This document shows positions 12,931-25,723 of a stretch of DNA of 64,000 nt, piece after piece. The notes beneath the pieces are model-generated. The model was not told the DNA's origin and searched no databases. It saw only the letters and a program-made list of their open reading frames with translations. The stretch comes from Phaseolus vulgaris (lineage: Eukaryota > Streptophyta > Magnoliopsida > Fabales > Fabaceae): assembly GCF_000499845.2 (NCBI RefSeq), contig NC_023753.2:3122791-3186790 (forward strand), in the 5' to 3' direction. Position 1 is the stretch's first letter; every line of letters starts with the position of its first letter. The translations under genes and the position numbers were made by a program.

Positions 12931-13999
12931 AAAGTCTACCAGTGACTGAGGGGTGATGGGGTGCGAATTAATTGATTTGAATTACAAATAGGTAGCCATG
13001 GTAGGGGAATCCTGCAAAAATAAGTGTCATAGTGAACATAATGCGACTATGGACCAATTACAGCAACATGCTTTCAATCGAGTAGATACCCTTCTCTGGC
13101 CAAATAGACGAGTTCATCATCAATGTACAGTAGCCTTTACTGTCAATTGAATTTGAGCCCCAGGCAGCCATTTTCAATAACAAACTGAGACCAGGTATTG
13201 CTCTGTGTAAATGATCTATGTACACGATCTTTTCTTGTTCAAAGAGACTTGTCAAATTGAAGTGCCTGTTCATGGTTACAAGTGTACGCATAAACCCCTA
13301 GAATTCAAAAATATTATTGATACCATCTTGCTCTACAAAGATACACACCACTGTTCCAACTTATCAGACAAGAGAAGACAAAATTAAGCATAATGCTATA
13401 TCTAAAAAATACTGTCTTGTGCGTGTATCTAGTAACAGTGAACCTAAGCCACAAAACTCGATGCACAACACCTTGATTTACTATCTTGCTCCATAACCGA
13501 ACCACTGAATTTATCAGTTCCATCCTAACAGACACAAGGATACCAAATCCAACGTAATACTAAGATTTTTGCATCCCTCTCGCCTTGTACATGCATAAAC
13601 CCCTGATGATTTGCACCTCCTGCTGCATTTGACACAACACTGTTTCCTGCAGCGATTTCAACATACTCTGTTTGCTATTTATTCACTGAATATTTATTTT
13701 TTGTGTAGAAGACAAATATTAAAGAACACCCAAACACTATTTGACACCTAAAAAGAAAGAAATAGAAGAGAACGAAAAGTAAATTTGATAAGTGAATGGG
13801 TTGACAAGAAGAAAAAGATTGAGAAAAACAAGTGTCAAATTGGTGTTTGTATTATGAAGTTATCTATATATCATTGTGAGAATTCAATCAAAACCAAGAC
13901 ACCAAGCAATAGTTATCAGATGCCCTTTTCAAACCCCTCTCCCCTAATGAAATAAAGAGGCAAATCAAAGTTTGTCCATCCCAAGCTCTCACACTTACC

Positions 14000-16900
14000 T
14001 TAATTCTTAATCAGAATGCACCGAATTGGTGATCCCTCAGCACCAGACAACCTAAGAGGTAAGCAATGGACCGAATAAAATCCTGCAGGAACATCATCAA
14101 GCTTCAAGCCCTCAACAGGAATGATTTCCTGAAACATTTGCAGTTGTTAGGACTTGTTCACATTGATTCTGTTTCTTATCCAAGCAACAAATGAAACATA
14201 TTCAATCTGGTTCATACCAGGGAATCTGAAGACACAACTACCAATCTCGTTAAAATACATTTTTACTGACTTGTTGGCAACTATCTTTCAAACTAAACAG
14301 TAAAATATCTTAACACAAGCAAACATCAAATCAAATTATAAATTGGGACTGGCATGGATGGAGACATTGTGTAAGCTAAGGTGTTAACATTGAGAAAATA
14401 CTCAGGCTACTAATAGTTAGCTGCTATAAAATGCTTCAAAATTAAAGACAGTAACTCTTTAGAGTCCTCATTGACATGTACGGTGTAAAACTATACTTAT
14501 TAGGATATCCTTTTCCAGGAACCTATACAGGTATATCCAAAGTTTAGGAACAGATTGCAAATAAGCTTGATAAGTTTTGAACTGACTAAAACATTACGTG
14601 AAAAGAATCTAGAAAGTCATCCAAATAAATCATTAATTTTGCAGTAAAATTACAATAAGGTCATTATTATTTTTAGAAGGAAATAAAGCTCTGATAAATT
14701 GTCATGTGGACTATCTTAGAAAATTTTATTATATGTATTGATAAAATTACAGCAAAGAGAATATCAACACTGATAACTAAACTTCCAACCATCTTTAGGA
14801 GGTCTGCTTTCAAAGCCAAATACTTGCCAGTTAACAGTTTGACAAGAGCACATTATAGCTATAACATAGAGAGAAAGATTAACTGGTATTATGATACACC
14901 AATAGGGGTAGAAAGAGCGAATGATGTTCATAGCTACATACATCACAAGTAATAAAAGTCAAAGATTCCACTTGTGTACAGAAGCCACCACAAACAAATA
15001 CAGAGATTGAAAAATACTTAGTGGTACTTTGACGGTATAATCCCCAAGATAAGATTGACTTTCACTAAAAAGGGGCAGGGGATGATTAGTAATCAATGTT
15101 GAAACATAACAACACACAAACTCTCACCACAAAAGGAACTTTTTCTTACCCTATCTTTTAAAAGAACAAGGTGAGATGAAATCAAGTAATCATAAGAAGC
15201 AACAGATAGGTAATCAACTCCTGCATTACACCACAGAAAATAAATGTCAGGCAACATAATTGAGGTAGGAAAAAAAACGCAGAAAAGCTGAACAAGAAAG
15301 AAAGGTTGGGGGAGATGTGCTCAACTAAAAACATGGAATGAAAATGAAAAAAAAAAATAGTGAATCACAATTAGCAGTCCAGAAGTGGGTTCTGATGTTT
15401 CAGAGATGACAAGAAAAGACAGAGAAAGGAAAGGAAGAAGAATATTTTGTAGTGTTTATCGAATTACTAAACATATAACCTAACATGTACAAACTAGATC
15501 CAGCTATTGGGCTTGAGACAAGTGACAGGAAAAGTGACCATGGGAAACTGCAGCCAAATATTAAAAAAGTAAAACCACACTTATACCTACCTATAAGTTT
15601 AATATCAGTGTTCTCCACAAGCCACTTTGCTCCATCCACTGAGAATCCTACATAGCTTGTGTCACATTCCTTCTGAAACATAAGCCGCCTAATAATTCAA
15701 CACGTTTAGTTCAACATTTGATTTCAAATTAGCAATGAAATTCAATGATTGTGAAAATGATAACTTGGCTTGGACAAATCTTATGCAAACTTGGCAATCA
15801 TAATTAAAAAAAAATTGTTTATCATCCACCTCTACTCTTTTAATAAAGGAGAATACAGTCATTGACACAAGTACAATGAATAAAAATATAAATAGCTGCA
15901 CTCAAGTCTCACTCATACAGAAATTAAAATAAATAAAAAAGAGATAACCAAATTGTTGACAAAAGCATTGAAAAAAACTATTATTATTATACTGATGAAG
16001 TATATAAATATAATAAGTTCCCTCACACGAAAATTTTACACAGACTTCGAAAACATATTTGAAGCAAACACATAACATGAGTCCAAGAACACCACACATT
16101 ATATTTCAAAATTGTTACCTCAAATTTAATAATCTTTAAGTACCTCCATAGCAGCAATGTTTGAATAGCCCAGTGTTAACAAAACATTGTAATACTTGCT
16201 AAACCTGTAGGTAATTACCTGTCTGTATTTAACGTTCGGAAGAGAACACGTATTGTACCTCTTGGAATATTTAACGACTTCATAACTTGAGCTGAAAAAA
16301 GGACAACACATTTCCATCGGGTAATAGTATTACAGTAGAGAAAATAATTCTAAAACCACAAAGTTGCCAATGCTGTCCAATCCTCATACACCACATGAAG
16401 AAAAAAAAGCATACCAGTTATATTACTATCTCTTGGAACATCGACTAACAGAGCAGGTCCTGCACACAAACAATCAGCATTTAGACCAAATGATAGTAAG
16501 ATTATTACATGTATTCTAAACTCAGGGCTATTGCACAATTAGAATCTATACATCTCAGGTATTGTCCATTTTGAACCAGGAACCTCACAATTTGTCCTTA
16601 AAAGGAGTATTTATTTAGTATAAGTGATTTGGGTTGAGGAAAAAAGTGTTTGAAACTACTCTTATCCTTTATTCCTGAGGGTAGGTTTGGATTGGCGGTA
16701 GAAGACGGAATGGAAAGAGATGAAGTGGAAAAGAAAGTTATTCAATCGTTTGGTTCATAAAAATAGGAATTGAAGATAATGGATGAAAATAGATCATGAT
16801 TCATCTCATCTCATTATTACTGCATCACAATTTTTCTCCCAAATTTAGGGTGGACTTGATGGAACAAAAAGGTTTTCAATTAAAATAAAGTAATTACTTT

Positions 16901-17450
16901 ATATTTGCAAATTTTATGATATTCATCAGTGATATCATATCTAAAATAATTACGGAAATAAAAAAAAAGTTATAACTCATTCTTTCCCTTCCATTTTGTT
17001 TTCATGCAATGGAATTAAATATCTCTTTCCTTCGTTATAGGATATCCAGACAGTAGAAAAGAGTACGAAAAAGAAAGGAATGATAAAAGAAAAGTGACCG
17101 TTGAGTATATCCAAGTCGAGCGTGTCGACGTCGAAGCCGGCGTCCAAGTAGTGGTCGAAGAAGTGGCCGGGAGCGTCGACGTGCGTGCCGGTGTGGGTTG
17201 GGAGCTTCATTTCGGAGTTGTTAGCGATGGAACCGTTCTTCATGCTCTTCGGAAGCCACAGGAACTGCCCTATGCCGTGCTTCGATTCAAACTCCGGCAT
17301 CTCGGGGTGGTACCGGTGAGTGATGTCGAATATTCGGCCATTGCCGTACACTTCCCGTCGCGGCGGAACCAGGCTGTCATCGCCGTTCGCCGCCCAAACC
17401 GCCACCGCGAAGGCGCACGCAACCACTGACAGCAACACTACACACTTCAT
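14000..17450 (-). CDS. Cyclase-family protein (kynurenine formamidase-like), copy 1
   Basis: Six exons on the minus strand: 17450-17099, 16459-16415, 16291-16219, 15688-15591, 15220-15150 and 14128-14000 (stop TAA), giving 255 residues. The start at 17450 puts a hydrophobic signal peptide ([20 protein letters not shown]) at the very N-terminus; the open frame upstream of it has no ATG. Residues 86-96 read [11 protein letters not shown], the HxGTHxDxPxH metal-binding signature of the cyclase/arylformamidase fold (Pfam Cyclase). RIFDITHRY (39-47) and the C-terminal [11 protein letters not shown] block are family hallmarks. Plant members are secreted or endomembrane proteins linked to stress and cell-death responses; the substrate is generally unknown, and I infer none here. 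The next gene upstream on the same strand is a paralogue with the same exon plan. N-glycosylation sequons occur at NGS and NNS (72-80). Confidence 0.9.
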
Positions 17451-18686
17451 CGTCAGATTTGTTAACAATCAGCCACGCAAACAGTATCAGTTCACGTCCA
17501 ATCCCCTTTTAAGTTCGATGAGATATTTTTCTACCACGTATTTCATTTTGAGACGGAACTACTTCTATTTTATTCATTAATTGAAAATCATTTCGATATT
17601 TTTTTAAAAATTATTATTATTGCATAAAAATAATCTTTTTTTTTCAATTACTGTATGCAATAACTTATTATTAAAAAACAGTGTAACAAGAATATTTTTA
17701 AAAAAAATTACGTTGGGAGAAAAACTTCCAGAGGAAGTTTAATAGAAGGAAAAAATATTTTATACTCATTAAAATCATGATATATCGGAATTATGAAGCC
17801 TAATAATTACAAATTGCATGACTAAATTTTGTTTAGTTGTAAGATATATTGCTGAAAATACATTTTTAGTCTATTACCACTTTAAAGGATTATAATTAAT
17901 AATTTAATTCTTAAACATAACAATTTTGATTAAATAAATCAAGTCTGTATTTTTTTATTAATTTAAAAATTGATTGATATTTTAGATAAACTTAATTTGA
18001 CGTATATTATACTTGTGAATATATGTAAAATGTTAAGTATGAAAATATATAATTATAAAAGAAGTTTTGATATGATTCCTTAACTAACATTCTTCTTGGA
18101 ATTTATTTTCCCATTTTAAAGATTTGTAACATGTGGTTAACCACATCATTTTTAGAAAAAGAGAAGTTTCTTATAACAAAGAAATGAAAATAAAAACATG
18201 TATGATTCGTTTTTTTTTTAGTTTTTAAAAATGGCTTAGAAAGGCATGATGTGTTTGACTTAATCTCTCTATTGCTTATCATGATCAAAATTTAAATATT
18301 TAAGATAATAATCATTTTCAAGGAACCTAGGTCAATATTAAAAACATAAGTTTATTACAGTCCACAGCCGAAGTTTAATCACAATAATTGAGATGAGACA
18401 TTAAACAAAGGGTATCCAGTAGTTTCCAACCCAAGGAAGTAAAAGAAGGCAATTCAACATACTGCTATCAGCTTAGCTTGCAATTCTCATCAAAATGCTT
18501 CTTGTGGACCTAAACTATATTCAGACTACGTTGCGGCAGTTTCAACCTTCAGCATCAGCATCTTGACAAAATAATAAGGATAAGGATATTTCACAGAAGG
18601 AATATGAAAAATATGGCACATTCTCGTAATATAATCATACCGTGTAATTGAAAATCAGGTTTGACCACAAACTAGCATGGACCCCA
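17451..18686. other. Intergenic DNA between the two cyclase genes
   Basis: About 1.2 kb, strongly AT-rich, holding the promoter of copy 1 and the 3' flank of copy 2. No convincing coding frame or transposon end is visible. Confidence 0.5.
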
Positions 18687-21600
18687 TCATCTGGTCAGAA
18701 TGCATCGTATTGGTGATGCTTCAGAGTGAACCAACCTAAGAGGCAAGCAACTGAGTGAATATGCTCCTGCTGGGACATCATCAAGCTTCAGGCCTTCCAC
18801 AAGAATGATCTCCTGAAGCATTTGAAATTTGTCAGGCTCTTATCCAAGTCACAAATGATGGAATTTTTAACTTTTCTTTCAAAGAAGGAGGAAGTCAAGA
18901 CACTAACAATCTCTTCTGTTTACACAACTGCATCTTCCACGTATTTAAGCTACAAATATCTTTCCAAATAAACTAAAGTTTATTTATCTAGAGGTAAGAG
19001 CCTCAAATATAAGAATGCTAATGCACCATAAATTTGGGTAAGGTAAGGCTGGAACATTATGTAAAGATGAATCAACTAAAATCATTATGAATTAACAAAA
19101 AGGACAGGTTAAGCAGTGGAAACTCAAAGTTCTCTGTTAGAGTGATAAACCTGACCGGCTAGAAATTTATACTAAGAATAATGAGTACAAGAATTTAGCA
19201 ATGGTGATAGTTATTAAGTGATTCTTAAAGTTTATACACAATCGAAAAATCTAGTTAGGCTTCTTAAAAGATACATTAATTTGAGAAGCACAACTAAAAA
19301 AGCAATTCAATACAAATAGCTATTTTCCCTGAATAAGTCATCAAATGATACATACAGATAAACTGATATTGCCATAAACTTGCTGGAAACACTAAATCTA
19401 AATGAGATTCACTGACAACAAGAGTACCAAAAATCAGAGTTTAGACATCTAACCCACCACACCATTACGAATACAAGTACAAAAGTTTAACAAGGAAAAT
19501 GATCCCAATGTTAGGCACTAATTAACATATTTAGGGCCCAGATCTTATTTGTAGTTTTATAATTTTTCAACACAATAGTGAGTGGAATGAGTAGCTTGTT
19601 ATTAATAAGGAGTAACAGGTGCATAAATTTCAACCATAAGGTAGAGAATTTCTTACCCTGCTTTCCAGAAAAGCAAGATGAGATTGAACCGAGTGATCAT
19701 AAGCAGCAGCAGATAAGTAATCAATTCCTGCCATTTTCATAAAAAGGAAATTGAATTAGTGCAATAACAACTTTCACAAGGAAAAAAAACAGAAATATGA
19801 CTACGATAAATTGGAACAATCACTGAAGTTGTTCCCTTATACAAGGTATTTCCATTTGCTATTTTTATATCCTGAAATAAGGACAGGGTGAGAGAGAGAG
19901 AGAGGGCAAGAGAATGAAGAAAAAATGCGCTGTCATTATCAAATTTAACCCTAATTTTTAATTTTTTAAAAGTTCAGTGTATAGGACTTACGAAAACAGA
20001 AAATATAAATAAAATAATAGGTTGTTTTCACTGTTTTTGGTATAAACATTTGTAAAAATGAAATACAGTAAAAAATAAGGTGGCATCTTCTAAAAATGAA
20101 AACAGAAAATGTTTTCTCAAACCAACCAGATCCAATCTTTAGTTCAGTGGGAAAAAAACTGGTTATACAGATAATGTAACTTCAATGAATACAGTTCAAG
20201 GTCATCCACAAGTTGGAGAGAGATCCGAAGGAAATTACTTTTCTATGAAAAAAAGGGCTCCTTTTTGGTTGGCCAAGTTAAGGACAAAGTGATGTTACCA
20301 CAACAAAGAATATTTTCTGTAACTACGTTGGTATGAGGAATACAAGTATATTGACTTCTTAACTAACCAATCAAGGGCAAGGAATCTATAATAGTTGGGC
20401 CTCATAAAGAATCACCAAAATATACATTTGGAGATATAGAAACACATGATGATTATATACAACACTGCAGGTGAAATAGCTGATCGAATATACAGTTCAC
20501 GGATGAAATTTAAAGAAAGAGTGATGTCAGTAATACAAAATAATCATATGCACTTTGAACCTTGTGCATTTGCAACTATTTATTTATTAATTCATAACCA
20601 CAAAGAATAGAATCAATTGACATCAACTCATCTTGATTCATTCCTAAATTGCAAATAAATACTAATAACTACCATGCACTCGTAAAGACGATAAAAAGAT
20701 AAATGTATGCTTAAAAAATGGATGTTATCTGAATTGACAAAGTAAGATATAGTCAAGACAAGAAATGACTGGAACAAAAAGTGAGTTAAAAAATGTGACA
20801 AGGAAAGCTATATAATAACTAAATGACTCCACTTAGAAGCAATTAGAAGATTGTTTTATAAGAGGAAAACAAAAATGCAGGCTTGGATAACGGACCAGTC
20901 ATGAGTGGAACAAGAATCAGAGGAAATGCTTTAGGGAGGGAATAAGTAACCTAAATCTTAAGAAGTCATCTATATCTCACCTACAAGTTTGATGTCAGTG
21001 TTCTGTACCAGCCATTTTGCACCATCCTCCTTGAATCCCACATAGCTTGTATCAAATTCTTTCTTAAACATGAGTCGCCTAACAATTCAGCAGTGATTAA
21101 CTTATATGTAGTTTCTAATTAAAAAACTAAATATCAGTATATAGTTTAAGCAAAATGTTGAAATTTCAGGCTAAAATGATATTATCATTCATTAATCATC
21201 AAGATTTAAAATACATGATCAAATAAATAAAAACTTAAATGTGTTTGGATATGGGTAAGGGGAGGAAGGCACTATAAACATTTTTATTAAATTTATATTA
21301 TTCAAAACCTTCCCCTACCTTGCATTTCCTCCATAGTCCTCCATAAAAACCATATTAAAGTTGGTAAAATGATGTTTTTTTTTTGTAATCCTAATTTAAA
21401 GTTCATAATGACTTACAAAAATTCTTTTAACATAAATAGTCATGCACTCTGTTTTCACTTTTCAGTTTTTCAAATTCCCATTAGGAGTCAATAAATCATT
21501 ATGCATAATTGGTAATTAACCATTCTTATTACTTCCAGCAACCGGCCTCTTCCTCTCCATTCTCTAAATTCTAATACCCTATTCATAACAGACCATACAC

Positions 21601-23421
21601 ATAAAATGAAGGAAACTACAATTAAGGAATTACGTGTGTGCAGGTTAACATATTAGATCCACAGACACCCAACAATGACGAGAAAGGAGCAACCCAAAAT
21701 TGAATTTGAACATAAAAAGGTACCAAAAAACTGACGTTGTAAATGATTGCAGTGCAATTTGCAGAATAAAATTGTTGTTCCCTCCATTTTCAAAACTATA
21801 AGAGACCATGTAACTTCAGGATTCGGGAACAACATAATTTCCTTCTTAGAACTCATTTTTCATAACTGCAAGTTAAAATCATAGAGATGATTCTCAAGAT
21901 AAATATTGTAATAATCTAAAAAAAACGATGCACAAAACACGTTTCAATTCATGTATATGCGAGAACTATGAAGCTGCCTCAGAGAAGCACTTCAAAAAGC
22001 AAGTCTGAAGATTTATTAAATTAACAAGAAGAAATTCCTCCTACTGTAGTCATGATACATGTAATGTAACTTATAGAACTCACCTGTCGGTATTTAAAGT
22101 TCTGAAAAGCACACGACGTACACCTTTAGGGATATTCAAGGACTTCATAACCTCAGCTAGAAAAAGGAGAAATTTGGTAATGCTTCAGTTAAACGTGACA
22201 AAATGATAAGGACAAGCTTTTGCATTTTATAACAGGTATTCAAAATAAACAAATAAATCAAAAACAGTATGAACATGGGAAAGTAAAACATCAATCCAAC
22301 TTCAGACTTGAGAATAACAAGGGTAAGACGAGTACAACTTTTAAACAAATTTACTGTGTAGGAAGGTCTAGCATTAAGACTTTATTTGAATAAACTTCTT
22401 TACAAGTATTTATAAGAGAATAAAAAAGAAGGTGAAATGAATTCAGCAATCAACTTATGCATTTAAAATTTATAAAAGCTTTTTCATCTAACTTCTCCAA
22501 GAACTAAGGTGCAGAAGTTTATTTTAGTATGAAGAAAGGTCAATGTGTTTTACTAGTTTATATTCGTCTCCAACAAATGTTTATGAAAAAGTTAATACAA
22601 ACAGGATATTGTGTGTAAAAGAAATTAATCAGAAAAGAAAAAAATATATCCCACCCACTCAATACACAGAATGCAGGAGTTCAACAAAACAAAAACAAAA
22701 GGCAGAAAAAACAAACTGGATCATTAGTAACACGTACCGGTAATGTTTTTATCCCGTGGAGCATCAATCACAAGTGCAAGGCCTATTAACACATAAAACG
22801 CAGTGTATCAGTTGTCTGCATCTAAAACTAATTGGTAATCAATAAACACAGTATTTAAGAATGAAACCAAAGGAGAACAACATCAAATTAACACTATAAT
22901 AACATGAACGAAAATAATTATTAAATTGTGAGAATCTGAAGTTGAGTTGAAGAAATTGACAAATGATAGAAGTTGCACGGAGAGAGGATCGATACGTTAC
23001 CGTTGAGGACTGTTAGGTCAAGCGAGTCAACGTCGAAGCCGGCGTCATAGTAATTGTCGTAAAAGTGACCCGGCGCGTCGACATGAGTGCCGGTGTGAGC
23101 ACCGAGCGTGAATTTGGAGCTGTTAGCGCGCGAGCCATTCTTCATGCTAATTGCAAGCCACAGAAAGTCTTCCCCGAGCCCCTCCGTCGATTCCCAAACC
23201 GGCATCTCAGGCACGTACCTGTGGCTGATGTCGAAGATTCGCCCGTCGTCGTACACTTCTCGCCGCGGAGGAACCAGAGCGTCGCCGCCCCCGCCGCGGA
23301 GGGAGCACTCATCGTCGGCGTCCGCGCCGGGGATGGAAGGATACGCAGCGGAGTTCGCAGAGACGGCGATGGAATGCGCAGAAATTGCGCAGAGGAAGGC
23401 AAAGAGTGATAGAGAGTTCAT
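18687..23421 (-). CDS. Cyclase-family protein (kynurenine formamidase-like), copy 2
   Basis: Six exons on the minus strand: 23421-23001, 22782-22738, 22156-22084, 21078-20981, 19727-19657 and 18812-18687 (stop TGA), giving 277 residues. Exons 2-5 are 45, 73, 98 and 71 nt, identical to copy 1. A signal peptide covers about residues 1-22, followed by a linker absent from copy 1 that is acidic then Gly-rich (ADADDE, RGGGG; about 33-46). The metal-binding motif [11 protein letters not shown] is at 109-119 and RIFDISHRY at 61-69. The C-terminus has the same [11 protein letters not shown] block and ends PIRCILTR. The first exon is much more GC-rich than its introns. Same fold and likely same biochemical class as copy 1, probably secreted; substrate not inferable. 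Arose with copy 1 by tandem duplication; larger introns 3 and 4 account for the greater gene length. Confidence 0.9.
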
Positions 23422-23429
23422 GGTTCAGT

Positions 23430-24475
23430 GAGCTGAATGAATGAACCATGTTGCAATTGGTGCCTCTATTTCTTCAATTCTTCATCCCAATCTCTTTGAC
23501 AAAATGTTTTTTTATTTTTTTTATTTTGACAATCAAAAAACAAAAATTGAATGGTAGTAGATTGATTTTGTTTTACTTAGTTTCATTTTCATCCTCTTGT
23601 TTCAGTGCTCCTAAAATACTCTTAATTTGTTTAAGTTACTATGTTTTATATTCATATTTTTTGGTTTTAACATACACCTTCATTTTCTTATAATGTTTTT
23701 ATTAAAATAATAATCACACAACTCAAATATTTAAAAGACTTCCATATTTTTTTATGTTTTTAATAAAAGGATATTTATATTTTAGTAAAGCATTTTTTAT
23801 TTTATTTAAAAAAAAACGAAATAACTAAAAATTATGAAAATTAAAACTTAAAATTTTAAAATATAAAAACTCAATATATATTATTCTTGTTTGGCTAAAT
23901 AATAAGTGTTGGTTTCTTAACATGTGACATGTTAATTTGATCCTTAAAATTTATTGAGATTTTTGTGTAAAAATGTAAATTAGTTATACCTTAATTATAT
24001 AAAATAATTTTTAAATTTCAAAAGAATATTTATTTTTTAAATTTAATTATTATGAAGAAGAAATATAGCTATGCTAAAAAAATATAATAGCTCATAAATG
24101 TATATTAAAATTTTAAATTGATAAACTTCAAATAATTTTCATAATTAATATTATATTTAATGTAGTAGTATTTGATATAATTGTTTTTAAAAAAAACATT
24201 AGTTTTATTTATTTATTAATTTTTAAATTTTGATAAAATATTATTATTTTTAATTTAATTATCATGAAGAAAAAAAAATAGTTATGCTAAAGAAAATATA
24301 ATAGCTCATAAATGTATACTAAAATAAAAAATTAAAAGAAATATAAGAGACAACTATCATTTAAAATTATATTAAAATTAGTAAAATAAATATTTATATT
24401 AATTTAGATGAAAAAAATCTTAAAACAACTTTTATAAAAAAAAGAGCAGTATATATCTAATATAGTATTTATATT
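23430..24475. other. AT-rich flank with two degraded repeat units
   Basis: Upstream of cyclase copy 2. From about 24000 to 24330 there are two copies of a block containing 'aatagctcataaatgtat' (near 24090 and 24300). The inverse complement of this block recurs around 40270-40790, so this is the outer end of the left arm of the large inverted repeat. Confidence 0.5.
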
Positions 24476-24494
24476 ATGCATTATGTTTATTTTA
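24476..24494. repeat. Target-site duplication (left) of a LINE fragment
   Basis: The 19-bp sequence atgcattatgtttatttta is repeated exactly at 24941-24959, on the other side of the truncated LINE copy. Confidence 0.85.
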
Positions 24495-24940
24495 TTTTAA
24501 TGGAAATTTTCATGTTAGGCATCACTATGCAACTTTTATAAAAAAAAGAGCAGTATATATCTAATATAGCACTAGGCTGACATCTCAATTAACAACAATC
24601 ATCTGCCATCACATGAAAAAAATATTATTAAAAAAAGGAAAAAGAAAGAAAATACAAAAATATGGGGGGACTAGACCAAAACCCACATGTTAACAAAAAC
24701 GATACATAGGTAGACTATACCTATTCATAAAGAATTATAAGAACAGACTAGATGGAAGTCTATTATACCAATGAAATGATTGTCTATGAATGAACCCTAA
24801 ATTAGCCAACTTATCAGCACATGCATTTCCCTCACGAAAAATATGAGTAACCCTAAACCTGATTGTCCTACAGAAATTAAGACAAGTATTCCATCGATTA
24901 CGAAGCATTCACGGAACAGTAGTCCTAGCAGTAAACGCAG
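24495..24940 (-). mobile_element. 5'-truncated LINE copy with TSDs and a template switch
   Basis: About 446 bp closely matching 30555-30966, the 3' end of the large LINE (3' UTR plus the C-terminal part of its RNase H), in minus orientation. It is truncated inside the RNase H region and flanked by a perfect 19-bp TSD. Positions 24530-24569 do not match the LINE; they are a perfect 40-bp copy of genomic flank 24426-24465, entered at a short shared 'caactt'. Confidence 0.85.
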
Positions 24941-24959
24941 ATGCATTATGTTTATTTTA
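24941..24959. repeat. Target-site duplication (right) of a LINE fragment
   Basis: Exact 19-bp match to 24476-24494, directly abutting the 5' truncation point of the minus-strand LINE copy. Confidence 0.85.
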
Positions 24960-25409
24960 GTATTTGACATTTAGTGTAGTTTTTGTATTGTTTTAATGAA
25001 GTATTTGATATTATGTTAATGTAGTATTTAATATATTATATTATTACACGTAACTTTTATTTAAATTTAATGAAATTAATCTTCATTATTTATTAATTAT
25101 CTTCTTTCATTATTTTTTTAATTAACTTTGCATGTCAGATGATCGCACCACTGTCATCCACATCATGGATTCCTACATAGAAGAATGTTATGTTAGAACA
25201 ATCAAGAATTTCCTCAGAATTATTTACGAATAAATAAACTTTAATAAAAAAATAATATATATTTCTATTTTTAGTAATTATTCTGTCCACTTATTTACTT
25301 TTCTTTTTCTTTTGTTTTCTTAATATATCAGCAAATAAGCTTTATTTGAATTATTGTACAAAATGGATTATAATTAAAATTTTAAACACTATTATACATG
25401 TGTTTTGTA

Positions 25410-25707
25410 AAAAATACTTGTCTTAATTATTTGTGAAAATCAGATTTAGAATTACTCATATTTTTCGTAAAAAAAATGTGTGTGCTGATTTAGTTTGTTC
25501 TTATAATTCTTTATAAATACATATACTTTATCTATGTATCGTTTTTGTTAACATATGGGTTTTAGTCTAATTTCTTATTTTTGTATTTTCTTTTTTTTTT
25601 CTTTTTTTTTTATGTGATGACAGATGATTGTTGTTACTTGATGTGTCAACATAACTAAGATGTCAAGTTGCATGTCTAACGTAAAACCTTTTATTTAAAA
25701 AAATAAA
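25410..25707 (+). mobile_element. 5'-truncated LINE copy, plus strand, with 16-bp TSDs
   Basis: Sense-oriented LINE 3' end of the same broad family: it contains diverged RNase H C-terminal sequence, then the 3' UTR block 'gatgattgttgttacttga', and ends in an A-rich tail. Perfect 16-bp duplications (atacatgtgttttgta) flank it at 25394-25409 and 25708-25723. It is more diverged from the 30.5-36.8 kb element than the fragment at 24495-24940. Confidence 0.82.
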
Positions 25708-25723
25708 ATACATGTGTTTTGTA

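Noticed and set aside
13058..13291. 77-residue minus-strand frame near the 3' side of cyclase copy 1
   Set aside because: Has an ATG but no recognisable domain, signal peptide or splice partners, and it overlaps a diverged duplicated region.
17094..17429. Plus-strand frames over cyclase exon 1 (also 23065-23431)
   Set aside because: Antisense shadows of the GC-rich first exons of the two cyclase genes; no conserved motif.
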